A stretch of DNA of 64,000 nt from Larimichthys crocea (GCF_000972845.2 NC_040021.1:9529291-9593290); one strand, 5' to 3'; positions 23,311 through 38,775 are shown, numbered from the stretch's first letter. Notes: generated from the sequence alone by a model not told the origin. Numbers and translations: made by a program.

Positions 23311-23381
23311 ATGTCCAAGACACAGCTGAAGAAAAAGGATTCTACCTCCAGTAAAGTCTCTTTACCCGAACGACAGACGGA
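23311..23381 (+). CDS. adgb: adgb exon 1
   Basis: [15 protein letters not shown]..., donor acgga|gtgagt, phase 2. The Lys-rich start resembles the mammalian N-terminus. First ATG downstream of the X-box promoter; residues 1-23. Confidence 0.85.
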
Positions 23382-23488
23382 GTGAGTTCGGTTAATGTCC
23401 GTAATTAGCTTTAATTAAGGCCAGCTGTAGTTAGCAACCACGCGTTAGCTACGTATCATGAAAATAAAGTGGATATGGTATCTATCTA

Positions 23489-23565
<77 letters not shown>

Positions 23566-26500
23566 TGCCTTGTGTAGCTCCCCTTTGCCTACAGTTGTTT
23601 TTATTCTACATTAAATCTCATTTTGCTGCCAAATATTGACAAATAAATGAAGTGAATAACTGTATGTCATCATTTCAGAGCAGCATCCCTAGTAACCACT
23701 TCCACTGAGAGCTTAGGAGGTGTATGGAGATGCAGATTTCCCATTTGGCCCGAGTGGAACGAAGCAGAAGTCAATAAGGAGAAATGGGACTCAAACAAAG
23801 GACCTGAAGATGGAAAGACGAGCAAGGCTCCCAATGCTGTAAATCTGGATTACAAGATGATTTTAACTTGAATAGATTATTCATTAAGAATGTGTATATA
23901 GTTGGCCTCAAATCTACTTTACAACTAATGTTACATTTGACATGTTTATTGTATTTCATGTTCACTTCATTTGCTTTTCTTCTTCTTTTCGTCTGCAGCC
24001 TTTTTTTGAAGACCCCGAGGGAAAAATTTCCCTGCCTCCATCTTTGAAAGTGCATTCTTGGAAGCGTCCTACAGAGTTTATTGCCAACAAGGTAACATTC
24101 ATGCTTCAATATGGAGTGGTGTGGTTTCTAATAGGGTAGCAACTGTGACAGTCATTGCGTGTCACCCACAAATGACAATTACAAAAGAACATTTGGTCTG
24201 ATCAGATACCATAATAAAAATTTGGTGGTTTTAGTTTCGCAAGAGCTCAATGTCACCGTGACGTAAATACATGTGGATTTTTGGATTGTTGGCCAGATAA
24301 CATAACTAATTCCAAGAAAATGTTTGCTTCCTTGTACCCTTTTGTTGATTAGATTACTATAGACTACATGTACATGCGTATACGGTAGATGGTTGTACCC
24401 ATTGCATATATTGACAAACTGTATTTCTTTACCACACAGTGTGAAATGTAGTTAAGGAAATCTGCTCTCTAGTCACCTCCAGTGAGGTTTTAATTGCGTC
24501 ACTCCACTTTTCTGTTACCCCTTTCTCAGTGCAGCATTGAGCAATTACTGGAAGCTTCCTGCTTTTTGAATTAGTCATTGCCAGGTCACAAACTGCCTTT
24601 TCACTCAAGATGTCAAAAGCATTTCATTAATTTCATACAAGAGGAACATGGGCTAATCACAAAAGCAATCAGCCATGCAGATGCAGGAAACAGATTTACT
24701 GTGAAACTCTCTCTCGCTCTCTCTCTTCATCAGTCCATACCAGTCTGTGTTTCTAAAGACGATGTTATTGACGGAAATAATTTGAAGTTTGATTCCGGCT
24801 TACGGTTGCTGTGATGATGTGAGAAAAAAACAACCTTGCTTGACCCACAAGTAATCCATCTCACCAACACCTGATCTATTTATTCATGTTTAATTAGTAA
24901 CATCATAGAGTCTATTAACCTGGTATTGGAATATTCATCACAGACACAGTCTTGGGAGTATCATGGCCAGGTTAAACTAGTTTAGGTCCTGGGATGACTA
25001 GAGAAACATTAAGTAGTTGAAATATTCATGTCCATTTTTAAAAAGGTGACGTATTACAGCCATATTCTAAATCCGGTTGATCACTGTGTTATCATAATGA
25101 AATATTCTGATATGTACAGATGCTACAACACACTGTATAACAACCTGAGTGGAGTTTTGTGTTTTTCTTTCTTTCAGGGTCTCGCTGTTGTTGAAAATCA
25201 AACGTCCTTTAACCTGATCACCCCCAATGATCATCTGATTTGCAGTGAGGTTCGTTTTCAACCGTTGTTTTCTCCTTTTCTATTGAAGATGGAAGCACTG
25301 CGCTGCACGTTCTGCTAATCAGTATCGATCAGCACTTGGGTAGTGTAATTCAGATGTCAGACAGGGTGACATTTGATTGGCAGAAATGAATTAGTCTCGG
25401 GTAATGCAATGCCATATTGATTTAATGAATGATATATGAGATAATTAATGACTCACCCAATAGATTTAAAGATTGGTGGGTAGTTGTTAGATTCACGATT
25501 ACTTTTGTCTCCTTTCTCTCCTCCATCTTCGGTCAAGCTGATGAGATGGATCATTAGTGAGATCTATATTGTTTGGACACTGCATAACTGCACGTCTACA
25601 GAACAAGATGGTTGGAGACCTTGGGAGCACATCTACTCGCTGTGTAAGGTGGCGAAAGGTCATGTGCCACTCTTTAACAACTATGGAAAATACGTGGTCA
25701 AACTCTACTGGATGGTGAGTCACACACAGACACCCATTTAGAGGCACAGACTGCGTTATATTGTTCAGTGGAATGAGATGGGAATGGGGATGGACTGAGG
25801 GTTGAAGGGGGTAAGGGATGAGAAATCCTTATTCACACAGAGCTCAAATCGATCAGTCTTACTGCTGTGCCAAAAGTGGCTGGGCTTCATGTGTGGCCTG
25901 ATGAATAGATAAGGCTTAACAGGAGTCAGCTGCTTCTCAGTGAACAAGGCTCGAGTTGGCTATCTCGCCTAGCAAGACCATGAGAGCGGGAACAACCCTG
26001 GAAGGGTTTTATGCATTGCTGTGTCATATATATTAATCATGTGTAAGGATTTGACAGACTTTGGCGCTAAACAAAGGTTGTCATTGCATTGGGATGCAGC
26101 TTGAAGTTACTGGCCTGTGAGCACCAGTGTGTGTTGCTTGCCACAGATCTCTAAGTAGTGGACACTACATCATTGTGTCGTCTCAGAAAAGGGAACTTCT
26201 TCCAGCACAGCAATGTGGGTCAGCGAGAGAGTGAAAAAGACTGAGTGATAGTGTTCTGTAACACTCTTGCCTTGACAAACAAGCATGACACGGTTGTAGG
26301 CAGCAGTCCCCGTGCCAACCATAGCACGCTAACAGATGGTTGTTGAGATGGCATTAAGCACCCGACCCCACCCCCACCCCTTCTTCCTGTTTCCTCCCCT
26401 GCTTCGGCTCATAGGCTACTCCTATTCTCCCCTGCTCATCTGATTCTTTACACCGATCTTTGTTCCAACTGTTTCCTCCTTCACGTCGCTGTGAATATCC

Positions 26501-29500
26501 ATCCTCTTCTCATTCTCACCCTGTTTTTTTTTTCCTGCCCTACAACTCTGTCTCTCCCTTGCTCCCTTTCTTACTCTCTCCTCTAACTGGCCCTTTTGCA
26601 CTGTATTTTACCCCGTCTGTGAACACATCGAGCTCCTCCTCAGGGCGACGATTTGACAAGAAAGTGGAAGAACAAGGAAGAAAGGGAATGCACTCTAGAT
26701 ACACTTGCATTTCTTGTGCACACGGCTCTGTTAGATAAGGAGAGGCACAGCTGTGAATAGTCATTCAGATTATCACCTGCTTGTGCTGCTTTTTCTTACA
26801 AGCATGTGTGAAACTCGCCCAGACGGCCAGTAGACAGACCACACTGAAGATAGCATGTAACAAGCTCTGACACCAAACAGGATGCTAACATGGAAACATA
26901 AGGTGGCTAATGCAAGGAAAGGTGCTAAAATATGAGTCCATAGATCAGAGATTTTAAACTGATGAGTTACACATTTTTTTATTTTAGTAAAAAAAATGCT
27001 CTTTTGATTATTAGTGCTTACCGTTATCTGAGTCATACCTGAGGGTAAATCTTTTTATTTTATAGTAGATGTGTTAGTGTTTTGATTGCTGCCTCGTCCA
27101 CTTGAGATTGGATGTTACCAGTCAGCTGTGGCCAACCAGAAAATGCATCAATGACACAATGAGTATGGATGACACGGCTGATAGCTGATCAGCCATTGCC
27201 AGCACCACTTTATTGCTCTGCTTGAAGGCAAGCCCAAATAGTCTATGAATGCACACAGCAAAAATCAGTATTCCATCAGATCCAGGTTATTAGAAATATG
27301 CTGTCAGATGATGCCCTTTCAAGCTGAATTCACTTTTTTTTTAAATTCACAAATGAGCCCTGTTTTACCTAAGTGGTTAATTAGGTGTTGATCAGTGTTA
27401 TTTTGCTGACAGTAATTCACTGCTACTAAAATATGGTATTACCTGTGATCCTGACCATTAATTGATCTGGCAGGTGACCTCCTATTAAACAGTATTGTTA
27501 TTTGGTTTGTTTAAGAATTAGTAATTAAATTATAATTAAAATATATGTGTTTAAATATTGAGCATTGCTAGGAAGAGAGTGACAAAGTCGGGATGGTAAT
27601 TTTTCAAATTTTATTGATACCAATGCCATTATTGACTGCTTATTAACCTGATTCTTTATTGATTCCCTCATTGACTCCTGAGCAATTTTCTGTGTGGTTT
27701 TTTTTGTAAAACATTTGTTCTTCTTCAAGTTTTCTTAGTCAAAGAAACTCCTCATCATAGTTTTACTCTCCGTGTCTTCCCTTTTTTGCTCTTAGGGTTG
27801 TTGGAGGAAGATAACCGTAGATGATTCCATGCCATTTGATGAAGAAAACAACCTGCTTCTCCCTGCCTCCACCTGTCAGTCAGAGCTGTGGCCAATGTTG
27901 TTGGTTAAGGCTCTCATTAAAGTGGCCAACACAAAGTGAGTCTACTGTACATTCCAACAGGAACTCTTTAAGCATCTCTGGACTGTGCCACGGAGTTGGG
28001 AAACAGTTGTTATATTTAAAGTAAGAGGGCTTAAGAATAGACTCAACATTATTCCAAGTATATACCCACTGTGCAGCCTGACACTAATTAGACCACTATA
28101 ACACTGCACACTATGCTACTTACCCTATACTAACACTGTACACTAACCATGCTTAAAGTAAAGAAGTATACAGGCTGGAAATATTAGTAAAACGAACAAT
28201 ACACCTAGAACATTTCCACTTCCACTTTCCCCTAACATAAAGAAAAATGTTAAGGGGAAATCAGGGTTTAGGAAGTAAATTTTCTGGCTAATACATATGT
28301 ACATGTTCTAACTAAAGAAGTAAATTAAACATTTTAAAAGCTCACACACCTGCACAACCTACAGAGAGTGCCTTTTGCTTAGCCAGACCTTCAGTTGACC
28401 TCATCTCTGCCTTAGGCTGTGTTGTATTTGGTGACTGACGGGCAGCATGTGTGTCTGTGGTTGAGCAACATGGCATATATACTGTAAAGGGGGCTGTTCC
28501 AGTATCCACAGATATTGAGATATAAATGTTTCATCCATGACGGGGAAACAAAAGAGACTCTCTCTGGTGAATCATTTATAGCGTTTATAGCATATATAGA
28601 GTTCTTTGTACTGAGCTAGTACAAAACTTTGTCCAGGTGTCTACTGGGACTCCCCAGAAAAGGGAAAAACTGAATCTGAGAGTCCCTTCTCTTTGCTGTT
28701 GAGTAGCTTTTTGTAGTGAGTATGGACAGTGGTGTTACTGATCATGTTGTATTGATTTTACTTCCTCTGGTATAGTATCATGACTGTGGACCAGACAGGT
28801 TGGCCACTGGATCTCAAGAGAACACTATTAGAGCTGCTGTAGCCACCTGTCTCAACTAAACACTGTGTGTTAAAGATACATATATACTCTCACACACACT
28901 ACTCAAAATCTGGGATAATTGCTGCAATACACATACTGTAGGACATATTTCAAAATGTAGAACACAGACTGTGCCTGTATCCTTGACCTCCAGTCACGCA
29001 GACGGTAGAAAAAAAAGACAGACTGGTGAAGTCAACACTTCTGTTGGCTTGTTGACATACTGCATATAAACTGGTCATTGTATTCACCAATTTCCCAAAC
29101 CATAAGAGTCAATTTGATTTTGTTTCTTCAGTATAACATTTTAGTATAAAGTTTACAAACACTAATATCTTTTTAGAAAATGAAATAAAAACGAGAGATA
29201 ATGACATCTGTTGCCAAAACTACAACACAAGGTATATTGTCTGCAGTTATTCAAACCAGGACCTCATAAGTTTTATTTAGCAACACTGTCACTAAGGATG
29301 GTTTGAATAGAGATTCTGGTTTGTTACACCGTTGTCTGTTGTTTTGTGTGTTTGTTTCTCAGTGTATTGCCAGAGGGCTGTGGGGAGATGGGTGAGTTCA
29401 CCTTTACTCACACACTCACCGGCTGGATCCCAGAAATTAGTCCAATAAAGTAAGTGCTCATTAGCCTATGCACCTTTGTCTTCTGCATGTTTGTGTTACC

Positions 29501-32500
29501 TTTGCTACCAATATTCAAGCTCATTTAGAGAGAAAGAGCACACAGTTTGTGTCTAGGCACCTCCCCCTGCTGATTTTGCCACCAAATCAATCCTAAATAG
29601 TTTGCATTGCTCTGCTAGTGCCACATTCTTCCATGAGTGCTCTGATTAATAAATGTATTCTTTGATTGTTAAACATACCACACAAGTGCTTTGTCCCAGT
29701 GCTCCTCGATGCCCTGTTAGGCTTTTCTACCAGAGAGAAACACTATGGACTGTAATGATGCACAGTTCTGAGATCATCCAAATCCACATGTACGCAAAAA
29801 TCATCCACCCTCTTATACACTTCAACAAATAATTTAAAAAATAACGTATACAGTACCCATGCAGTCATGCAGAGAAGTGCATCTGTCTACAATAGTATGG
29901 AAAGTCACACTTTGGGAAAAAAATAACTGAGGTGCAAAACGGAAACAAGGAGATATGTAATAAAGGGGGAGGAGAGGCAGTGTGGAGCGGAGAATCTCAG
30001 CTTGTCAGTGATGGAACTTTAATGGGGCAACAGTGTTTTGGAGTGAAGCTGAGGAGTGTTATTCTCTATAGCTCAGCAGGTTAGCTGCTGTTAGTGTGTC
30101 GCCTGGGGAATCTATCAACATGTACAGGCGCTGAGCATGACTGTGTTTGTGTTTCAGATTGATTCGTGACACATGGGTTTGCAGTCGTCTGTGCACAAAC
30201 TCACACACACACACACACACAGGCACATACTCAGGATTTTTGTTCACATTAGTCACTACTGTTTAAAAACAAAAAGCAATTATACGAATAATTTGTCACA
30301 TGTAACCATGTAAGATTTCTGTTTACGTCTATAATGGTTCTACCAGCACTGCATTCGTTACTAAGGGCCCCTGGTTACCATAAGAAATCTAGGTATGTTC
30401 GTTATTCTCACTTACAATCTGCACATAATTTCAACCAATGGACACAGCAGGGAGAGCTGGCACTTCAGCTCAGGAGACACAAACTGCAGCAGGAATGCTT
30501 TTCATGTCAGATTTTTACATGCCATGTATATTAGAATGACAGGAAAATGGTCCTTTTAAACAAATAACAAAGTGATGTTCTTTAAATATTATAAAATAAC
30601 TCTCTACTTTTCACTTGCTAATCATACATAAAAATGATGCTCAGTGATTTTGGTATACTACCCTGCTTCACACCATGCTGCGCGCTTCAGTGTACTGAAA
30701 TGACCCATAAATCGGGCCTGGAAAGGAGGCCAGGGACCTGCTCCAACTCCATCCCTCACTGGTTTCGTCAGTATGTTCAGTGCATTTTGGTTAAAGGGGC
30801 TTTCCTTTAAAAAGGTCTCTGTTATTATAATTATCATTTTAATGATTTTATGTATTATGTAAAGCACTTTAAAATACCTTTCTGTAAGAACTGTACTACA
30901 CAAATATACTTGCCTGTCCTTAGAAAAAAACAACCTTTTAAAGGATGTGTTGAAGTATAGAGAAGATTGTATTGTGTACTATAGTCTCAAGTGAGAGAGA
31001 GATGCTGACGTAAGAATTGCAGTCTGTTATATTGCAAATAGAGGGACAGTACATAAATGAAAGTAGATTCAAGGCTAAGACAGACACAGTAGACTTCATA
31101 TGATATCAGAGCAGTCATGGCATTGTGTTGTAAGAGCGGGTTGTAAATAAGTGCTTGTTTGCTTGCTCAAAAGTTAGAAAGAGTAAATAGATAAGCAAAC
31201 AAACAAATGTCATCCCCTGTATCCTCTAACCAATCATAATTTCTTGAACTTCCTCTCAGGTCTTTATACACGGGAAAAACCTGGGATTTTTTACAAAACA
31301 CTATCCCCATATTTAAACACCCTGATGAGAGTTTGCCAGAGACTGAGCCTCAGACTACAGAACCAGCTGCACAGAGAGATTCCAGCTGTAACGACAGCGA
31401 GCGTGAGCTGCCAAAGCCGGAGAAAAATCAAGGTCTGAATTACGCTACTGTCAGACACACAGGCACAGAAAGCTGCACAATTATGTACACAATCATACGC
31501 ACAAACATACATCTCAATTAGACACTCTGCTTGCACATGTAATTGAGTGAGTCAATTAAATCATCTAATTGAATCTAATTATCTATTAGATTGTGTTCGT
31601 GTGTATGCACACAATACTTTACAGCTTATTCATTTGTCAGTGTAAAAAGATATTTGTTGTCTGTCTGTATTGAATGTGCAATGCTACAGTACATATCTGT
31701 CTATATGTTTGTGAATGTAGTGTTTGTAAATCTCTATTTTCCTGCCTCTATATCCATAATTCAACCAGTGTGGAGTATGATAATGAATATTTCATTGTTC
31801 CTGCATGAACTTGCACTTATCAATGATTCCATTCTCTTGTAGCATACCTTTGCAACAATCACAGTATTGTTTGGTGACTTACTTTAGGACTAGGAAAGGG
31901 GTCACTATTGCGCCATACTGCAGAATGTCTCAATTTCAACCACTGCACTGTTACCTCTTTCCTGTTGTTTCAAAAATCACTTCCTGTTTTCTTAAACTCA
32001 TGTATTATAGAGCGCAGCGAGGGTTAATGCGTGTATAGTGGACTATAAATAAACCAGCAGAGGGAGCAGTGGCAGGGTGAATTATTTGGTGTCCCCGCAG
32101 GGCAGAAGAGCCTCCCAAGTCAAGTGTGGTTATGTGACGAAGGCAGAATTGAAACATGTCCTCGTTAACGAGCATGTGGCTTGGAGTTATCTCAGGTCAC
32201 CGAGATAGAGAGATTATTATTGTTTTACAATGAATTCAAAGATTTGTAGCTGAAATATGATTTTAAAATGGCACCAAGGATTGTGACATTGACGTGCAGA
32301 ATTTATGTGCTACAAATGCAGTTAACAGTTAAATTAACTCAGTGTAAGTGACAATAATGTCAAAAATGTCTTATATTATAATCATATTAACACAAAAACA
32401 TCATGACATTTTATTTTCTTTTTATAATTGGCCCACAGAATGATTTTTTTCTCTCTTGTTCTCATATTTACTCCCTGCTTTTTCTGATGGCAATCTGTCC

Positions 32501-35500
32501 CCTGGTGTCTCTTGTTTACAATCATTCAAATTTTGGGTATTAACATAATGCAATGTCATGTATGCACAAAGTGGTATTACGTCACAGAACAATTAGGCAT
32601 CACATGGTACTCACATACACACATTCAAACAAAAAACATTCTTTCTCTCTCACTGTTTTGGAGCTCGCCGTCATATTCTATTGAGATGCACAAGTTAAAA
32701 TGCATAAATCACTATGCAGTGAGAGAACCACTTCTCTGTTCAATTCTTAATGTGTAGCCTTTATATCACTCCAGCAGTTCTCACATCTCTTTTCACCATG
32801 GTACCTCAAATTGATTTTTCATGTCTCCTGGTCCATGTGCTCCTTATATGATATACTCTAAGATGCACCACAGGGGGCAGGGCCATCCATAGATAACATA
32901 GATAGTCTCTCTTGCTGCCTTATTTATACCCGTGGAGGCCAATTGTGCTTTTAACACCACAAGGTTTCACTTTATGTTGATTTAGTCTTTCATCAGCCAT
33001 ACTCTTCATTGGTAGATGATGAAGTATTACTGCATCAGTATGTGTATTTTTGTATGCAATGTCCATGGTGTGTGCTTGATTGTGTGTTTGCATTCTGGGT
33101 TTACCTGCACTTTTTATGTTCAACAATTTTTATTTTGGAATGGACAGGACATAAACAAACAACTACAACAGTGCACCACAGTATTGAAAAAAAGAAATAA
33201 AAGTCAAATACAGTAGCAGTAATAAATGCAAATAACAGGCATATATTCCCAAGCAAAATCCAAATAGCAGTAGACAAAAAAGAAAAGGGGAGAAAGAAAT
33301 ACCAAATCTATGTATAGAGCCACCTGTTTTGTTTTAAGTTTTACAGCTAGCCTGCTCCAGGTCTGGCATTACTGAGTGTGAAGGAGTGTTGGAGGGGGGC
33401 TTCTTTGAAGGTGGTCCCTAATGGCTACAGCAATACCCAACCATGCCTGCACAGTGGCAGGCTTGGCCCTATTAAGTTGTGCTGTAGTGCACTCAGGGGA
33501 TGCTGTGCACTGTTAGGACACCATCCAGAATTCAATCAATAGGAGCTTGGGACAGAACCATGTTTATCTGTGCTTATGTTAGTCCTCTTTGTGTGCGTTT
33601 CTTAGATACCCCCAAAATAGTGGTGTGTGCCAGCTACTACCCTTTACAGCCACATAACAGTTCCTTCGGATTTGGACACATGGTATGTCTTTTCTACATT
33701 CTTCCTGTGTTGCTGCACACACTCGCTCATCCAAAGCAAGTTTTGTATTTCAGTCACACTGTCACGAGTTACATTTGCATGAAAATTAGATTTCACCTTG
33801 TGTAGATTGCAGTCAGATCTTCAATGCAGATTTGGAAGCATGCAGTACAGAGATTGACGTTCTGATGCAATTTGGCCAGTCTACATGCACATCTCAAAGA
33901 TCAAGACGAAGAGTAATCTCTGATGTTAGGAGACGTATCAGTGACCTACACAGTACAAATGGTACCTTTTAAGGTTGAGCCTTTATGGAGACATTCTTGC
34001 TCATTTTTGTGTTGACTTGGATGGATTCAGTTAAATATCAAGACAGAATGTTTTTAGGTAACACACATAATAATGATTTTGCTCTACATGTGAAAACATA
34101 TTCAATATATTCAATACTTTTTAAAATGTATACTGCTTTAGGCACTGATGATAACTATCTTAGTCACCAGTCACTGTTGGAGATAATACATAGCAGTACT
34201 TGTGACCTAGGGGTATGGTGTGTTCTATTTGGATCCTTTCCTAAACCGGATTCACTCATTTTATTATTTATAGCCATTCTAAGCCTAATCTGTAGACAGT
34301 TTCCGTAGTGTCACCTCCATATTCATACATGTGACAGTCATTTTCAGTATGGGAGAATACTTTTTAAACTATATTTTTAAATATTCATGCATGCTTGTTT
34401 TTTTTTCTGTGCGTTTGTCCATATGCGGCCACGCAGGGTAATTCCTCAGAGTTTCTTCGCCAGTATGGCCTCTCCTTGCTGTACAGCCACATTGTCCTGT
34501 TGACCAGAACCCGGGCATGCCAGCTGGAGGCACCACCTATATCTCCACCTGTGCCACGATGGAAACTCATCCGCCCACGCAAGGAGATCACGGTCACCGA
34601 CGAACCACGGAGTGCGTGAGAGACAGAGAAGGAAACAGGAAATAAAAACATGTTAAGATTTAGTCAGGGTAAAAAAGGTGGCAGAGGGGAAACCAGGAGG
34701 AGGATGAAGGGGAGGATATCAAATAAGTAGAAAAGCAGCGTAAAAAGGCTTGTAGGTGAATGTCATAAATAAATATGACTAGAAAGGAAAGCGAGTGCTA
34801 ATGCAGAGGGCATAAAGTACCGCATGCTAAAATGGAAAAATAAAAAAAGAGGGAGGATAGCTACAATATTTCTGTAATGAAAATAGCTGCTGGCTCGGGC
34901 ATATCTGACATCAGCTGATCTCTGAGTAAAACAGAAAATGCAATAAAAAAAAGAGTCAGAGTGTGAAAAGCCATGATGTGTGAGATATTTTTTCTTTTCC
35001 TTTTTTCTTTTCACAGAGCTTCTTTTGTCAAAACCTGAGCAGTTCATTGAGGTTGCCAGCCCTTTTCTCTCCTACCGTGTCAAGAGCAGCGTTGGCCCAA
35101 ACCCAGAGCTGTGTGTACACTGAAATGATCTAAAGCTGAGAAATGAAACAGGTCTTCTCTGTCCTCCTGCTTTTCTGCTTTTTTAACTTTATTGTACTGG
35201 TTAAAGTATATTTCACCCTGCTATAGCTAACCTGCGCTCTGACCTCTCTGTGGAAAATTAAAACAAGTTAACAGTTTCCATCTGGGTATCACTCTTTTCC
35301 CCATCTTCTCATTGTAACAGTCTCTCTTCTCCTATTTCTCCCTTAAACAGCATAAAACTGTATAAATATCTGCCAGCATGAATAAAAAATTGCATATCAA
35401 AGCAGTTTTACACTAGAAATGCTGCTCTGGCAGTATTTTATGTCTATAATGTGACATGCATGACTCATTTGTATATCATATAGTGTGTTGCTTCCAGATG

Positions 35501-38500
35501 CATATATGTCATGTTTATCAGGTGATGCATGTCGGTGCATGTAAAATGTAGCATAAATATGTCTCTTTATGTGTCAGGGAGGCCAAGATGAGTGCTCAGA
35601 GGATGCGTTCCTATGGATCCCCTCTGGTGTCCATTGCTGAGAGAGAGGAGACTGAACGCAGAGAGGGCCTCGAGCTTGATGCAGCTGAACTCACCACTAG
35701 CTCGCCAAGCAGCACAACAGACAAAATAGAGGTACACAGAATTACTGTCCACTGAGGTACAAAGTTGATGTATACATTCAGCCTTTGCATCTTACAGAGC
35801 ATCTTGGTATTCAATATAGAACCTCAATTAATTGTGGTAAGTCATTTATTTAAATAGCTATGAGGAATTGTAAAGCCTAGTATAACACTACACGTCCAAA
35901 TACTAAGATAGTAGCAGCTGTCCACAAAATCCTGTTGCCTCTTCTTGTTATTACCACATTTATTCCTCCCTCTCGCATCTCTCTGTCTACCCTGTGAGTA
36001 TGCAGTTGAAGGCTCATCAGAGTAGCTCTGTGTGTCAGTGACAACAAGGCTGCCATCCCCCAGTCTCAAAGTCACTTCTGTTGTCTCCCAGCCAGGCCAC
36101 TACTGACCAGGGGCACATCTGCACTATAGAGAGAACCAGCTAGGGAAGAGAGACGAAGAGGAGGGGGGGTGGGTGCGGTTCAGAGCAGCAGAAGAGAGAC
36201 ACAGACAGACAGATGTCGAGACAAGGATAGAAACAAAGATAGAGAGGCACGAAGAGGGGCGATAACTGTACCAAATAAGAAAGGAGGGGGCTGTAAAATG
36301 GAAAGAAGATGACAGTTGGACAGGGAGAGATGAAAGCGTTGCAGGAAATGGAGGGATATGGGAAAAGAGAATCTCTGGTGTGTGGTGGTGTTGAACGGGG
36401 CGCGTGGGTTTCATACAGGGAGAGGTCGTGTACTGCGCTGATGAAAAAAGCAGTGCAATTAGATGGTGAGCCATCAGTGTCTGCGTCTCCTGGGGGGTTC
36501 ATTATTACACTTCACTCCTAGCATACAGAGAAAAAATAGAGTTCATATTAATCGCCCTCTTGTGTAACTGTGACCAGTTATAGAGCGGTTAGGCTAGGGC
36601 AGTATGGACACGCTAATTTGATGTGTCGTTTGATGTGTGTGCACATGCGCCCCTGTGGATTGGTTTGTGTATTTGTCATATGCGTGCCACATTTTCGCTC
36701 GGTGTGTGTTCCCGCTCTTCACAAGCACATGGTGGGTCACGTGCAAAGGACTGTACACCAAGTGAGAAAGAGGTTACTGCTGTTTTGACCCCTCCCTCTC
36801 TGTCGGTCAACAGTATCAACCTCTGTTCCTAGCTGCTAGAATAGAACAAGGTGGTGTCACATGATGTCCATAATACCCTCACTCAGCATGAGTGTGAGTT
36901 AGAGAGTTAGAGCCTGGTGTAGGTGTGCTCTTTTACCCCGTGCCATATGCTTGGAATGTGGTTAATCACTAAATCACCAAAGCTTCTCATTGGTTTCACT
37001 TCACTGATGCCAGAGAACTACACTTCCCAAAGGCTCTGAGATCAGTGGATTTCTTTGTGCCTGTGAATTGTGAAAGAGAACAACATTTTTAACTTTTCAT
37101 GTATGAATTGTGGGACACATCAGGGGAAACTGTGAAGTATAAAGACAGCCTCTTGGAGAGCTAATACCTAACTCTGCCTATGTGTAAAATAAAGCCCCAT
37201 GAGGTGTGGGATTAAAGAAATGTGGCCTCTTCCATCCATCATCACATGACTGTGATTTGATCACACAAAATATAACTTTCTTCTCTGAAAGCAGCAGCTT
37301 AAAATCCCAGGAGCCTTGTGTGTATCTATCAGTCTCAGTGTTCTTTTACTATACACAGGTAAGCAATCTAATAAAATGGCATGCTGTGGGTGGACAGGAC
37401 ATAGCATGCCTTCGAGCTAGAGTTCTACTCACTCTGGTGAAAACACATTTTTTTGTTGCTACAGTGGTGTAGTGGAGATCAAGTGTGCCTCCCATTACAT
37501 TCCCTTTTTCTATCAGTCTGTGAGTCTCTGGGTGCTTAAACACTTAAGTACTCAAATAAGTGGTGACTCACACACAGAGACACACACTCAGTCTGACTCA
37601 TTAGGGAGTTTTGGCTGGAGTTGCTTTGAAGTTACACGACACAAAGTCATAATTCTTATTCAGAGCTGAGAAACTGTTGGACATTCACCACGATTTTTAT
37701 TCGAGGGGGCATTGTTTGAACAACTTCACATGAAGGAGGCTGGAGGAATGTTCTGCTAGGTGAAACAGGTGTAGCACTCCTTGTACTGTACCTGAATCTA
37801 GCTTTGTTCTCAAAGCACCAGTGATGCTCTTTTATAGACCACACCATCGCCTGTCTTGCTCAGACAGAAGACCCTGATAATGACTCATTAACTATTATTT
37901 CTTTATTATGTTACAGCAGTTGAGTAATTCCCCTCCAAGAGAAATAATATGCTAAACAACATAATAACTCCTCATCTGTCACTGACAGTCGAAGTAAATT
38001 AGAGCTGGTATTCCCTGGTGGTGTTTTTAGCAGGAGGGGAGCAGCCCTTGTCACATTAAAACGTGTCTTGTGTCCTGTGGTGTTCAGCCACAGTGGCGCA
38101 ACACCACAGCTGGCATGGAATCACTAGAGGGTGGAGGCGTATCTCTGGCAGTGTACTCTATCAGCAACTCACTGTTCATCCCCCTCTCTCTCTCTCTTTC
38201 TCTCTATCTCTGTCTCTCTCTCTCTCTCTCTCCCTTTAGGTTACGACAGAGGACAGGAAGAAGGACAACGCTGATGTCTCTGATGGTAAAAGCTGTCTCT
38301 TTGCAATGCTGGGCCCCTCATTCATGTTGAAAATAATCTGCACAAGAAATCGCCTTACCTGAGGTCAAACAGTAGACCGCCAGGATAGGCCGATGCTCAT
38401 TAATTCTGTTTTATTGGAAATGATAAATGCAGTGAAGGTCTTCATTACTTCATTATTGGTTGACTTGAAGAGCATCTGTGCAGCGTAGTCCAATTAATGT

Positions 38501-38775
38501 TATTGGAAGCGTTCGCATCTCTCGCCTCCACTCCCTCCATCTTTCTCTCCATGCTTCCATCGGTTGGCCAAGACACTTTGAAGAAGATGGGACTGAAATT
38601 ATGCAGTATGACAACCAGCCAATTCCCTGCCTTCTCTCTGCCCCCGTTTAGTTGCTTAGTAACACCTGCAGTTTGAGTTAGCGGACCACCATTGCTCAGC
38701 AGCAGAGACGCTGGCCCTCGCCGCCTCAGCTTTCTGATCAGACTTCTCGCTTTGAGAAGAGCTTGGGGGCAGAGT

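Larger units (their letters stand above)
35732..38239 (+). other. adgb: adgb intron 12
   Basis: 2.5 kb phase-0 intron. Polypurine-rich stretch about 36120-36370. It ends in a (TC)n tract (38183-38234) that doubles as the polypyrimidine tract of exon 13. Confidence 0.8.
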
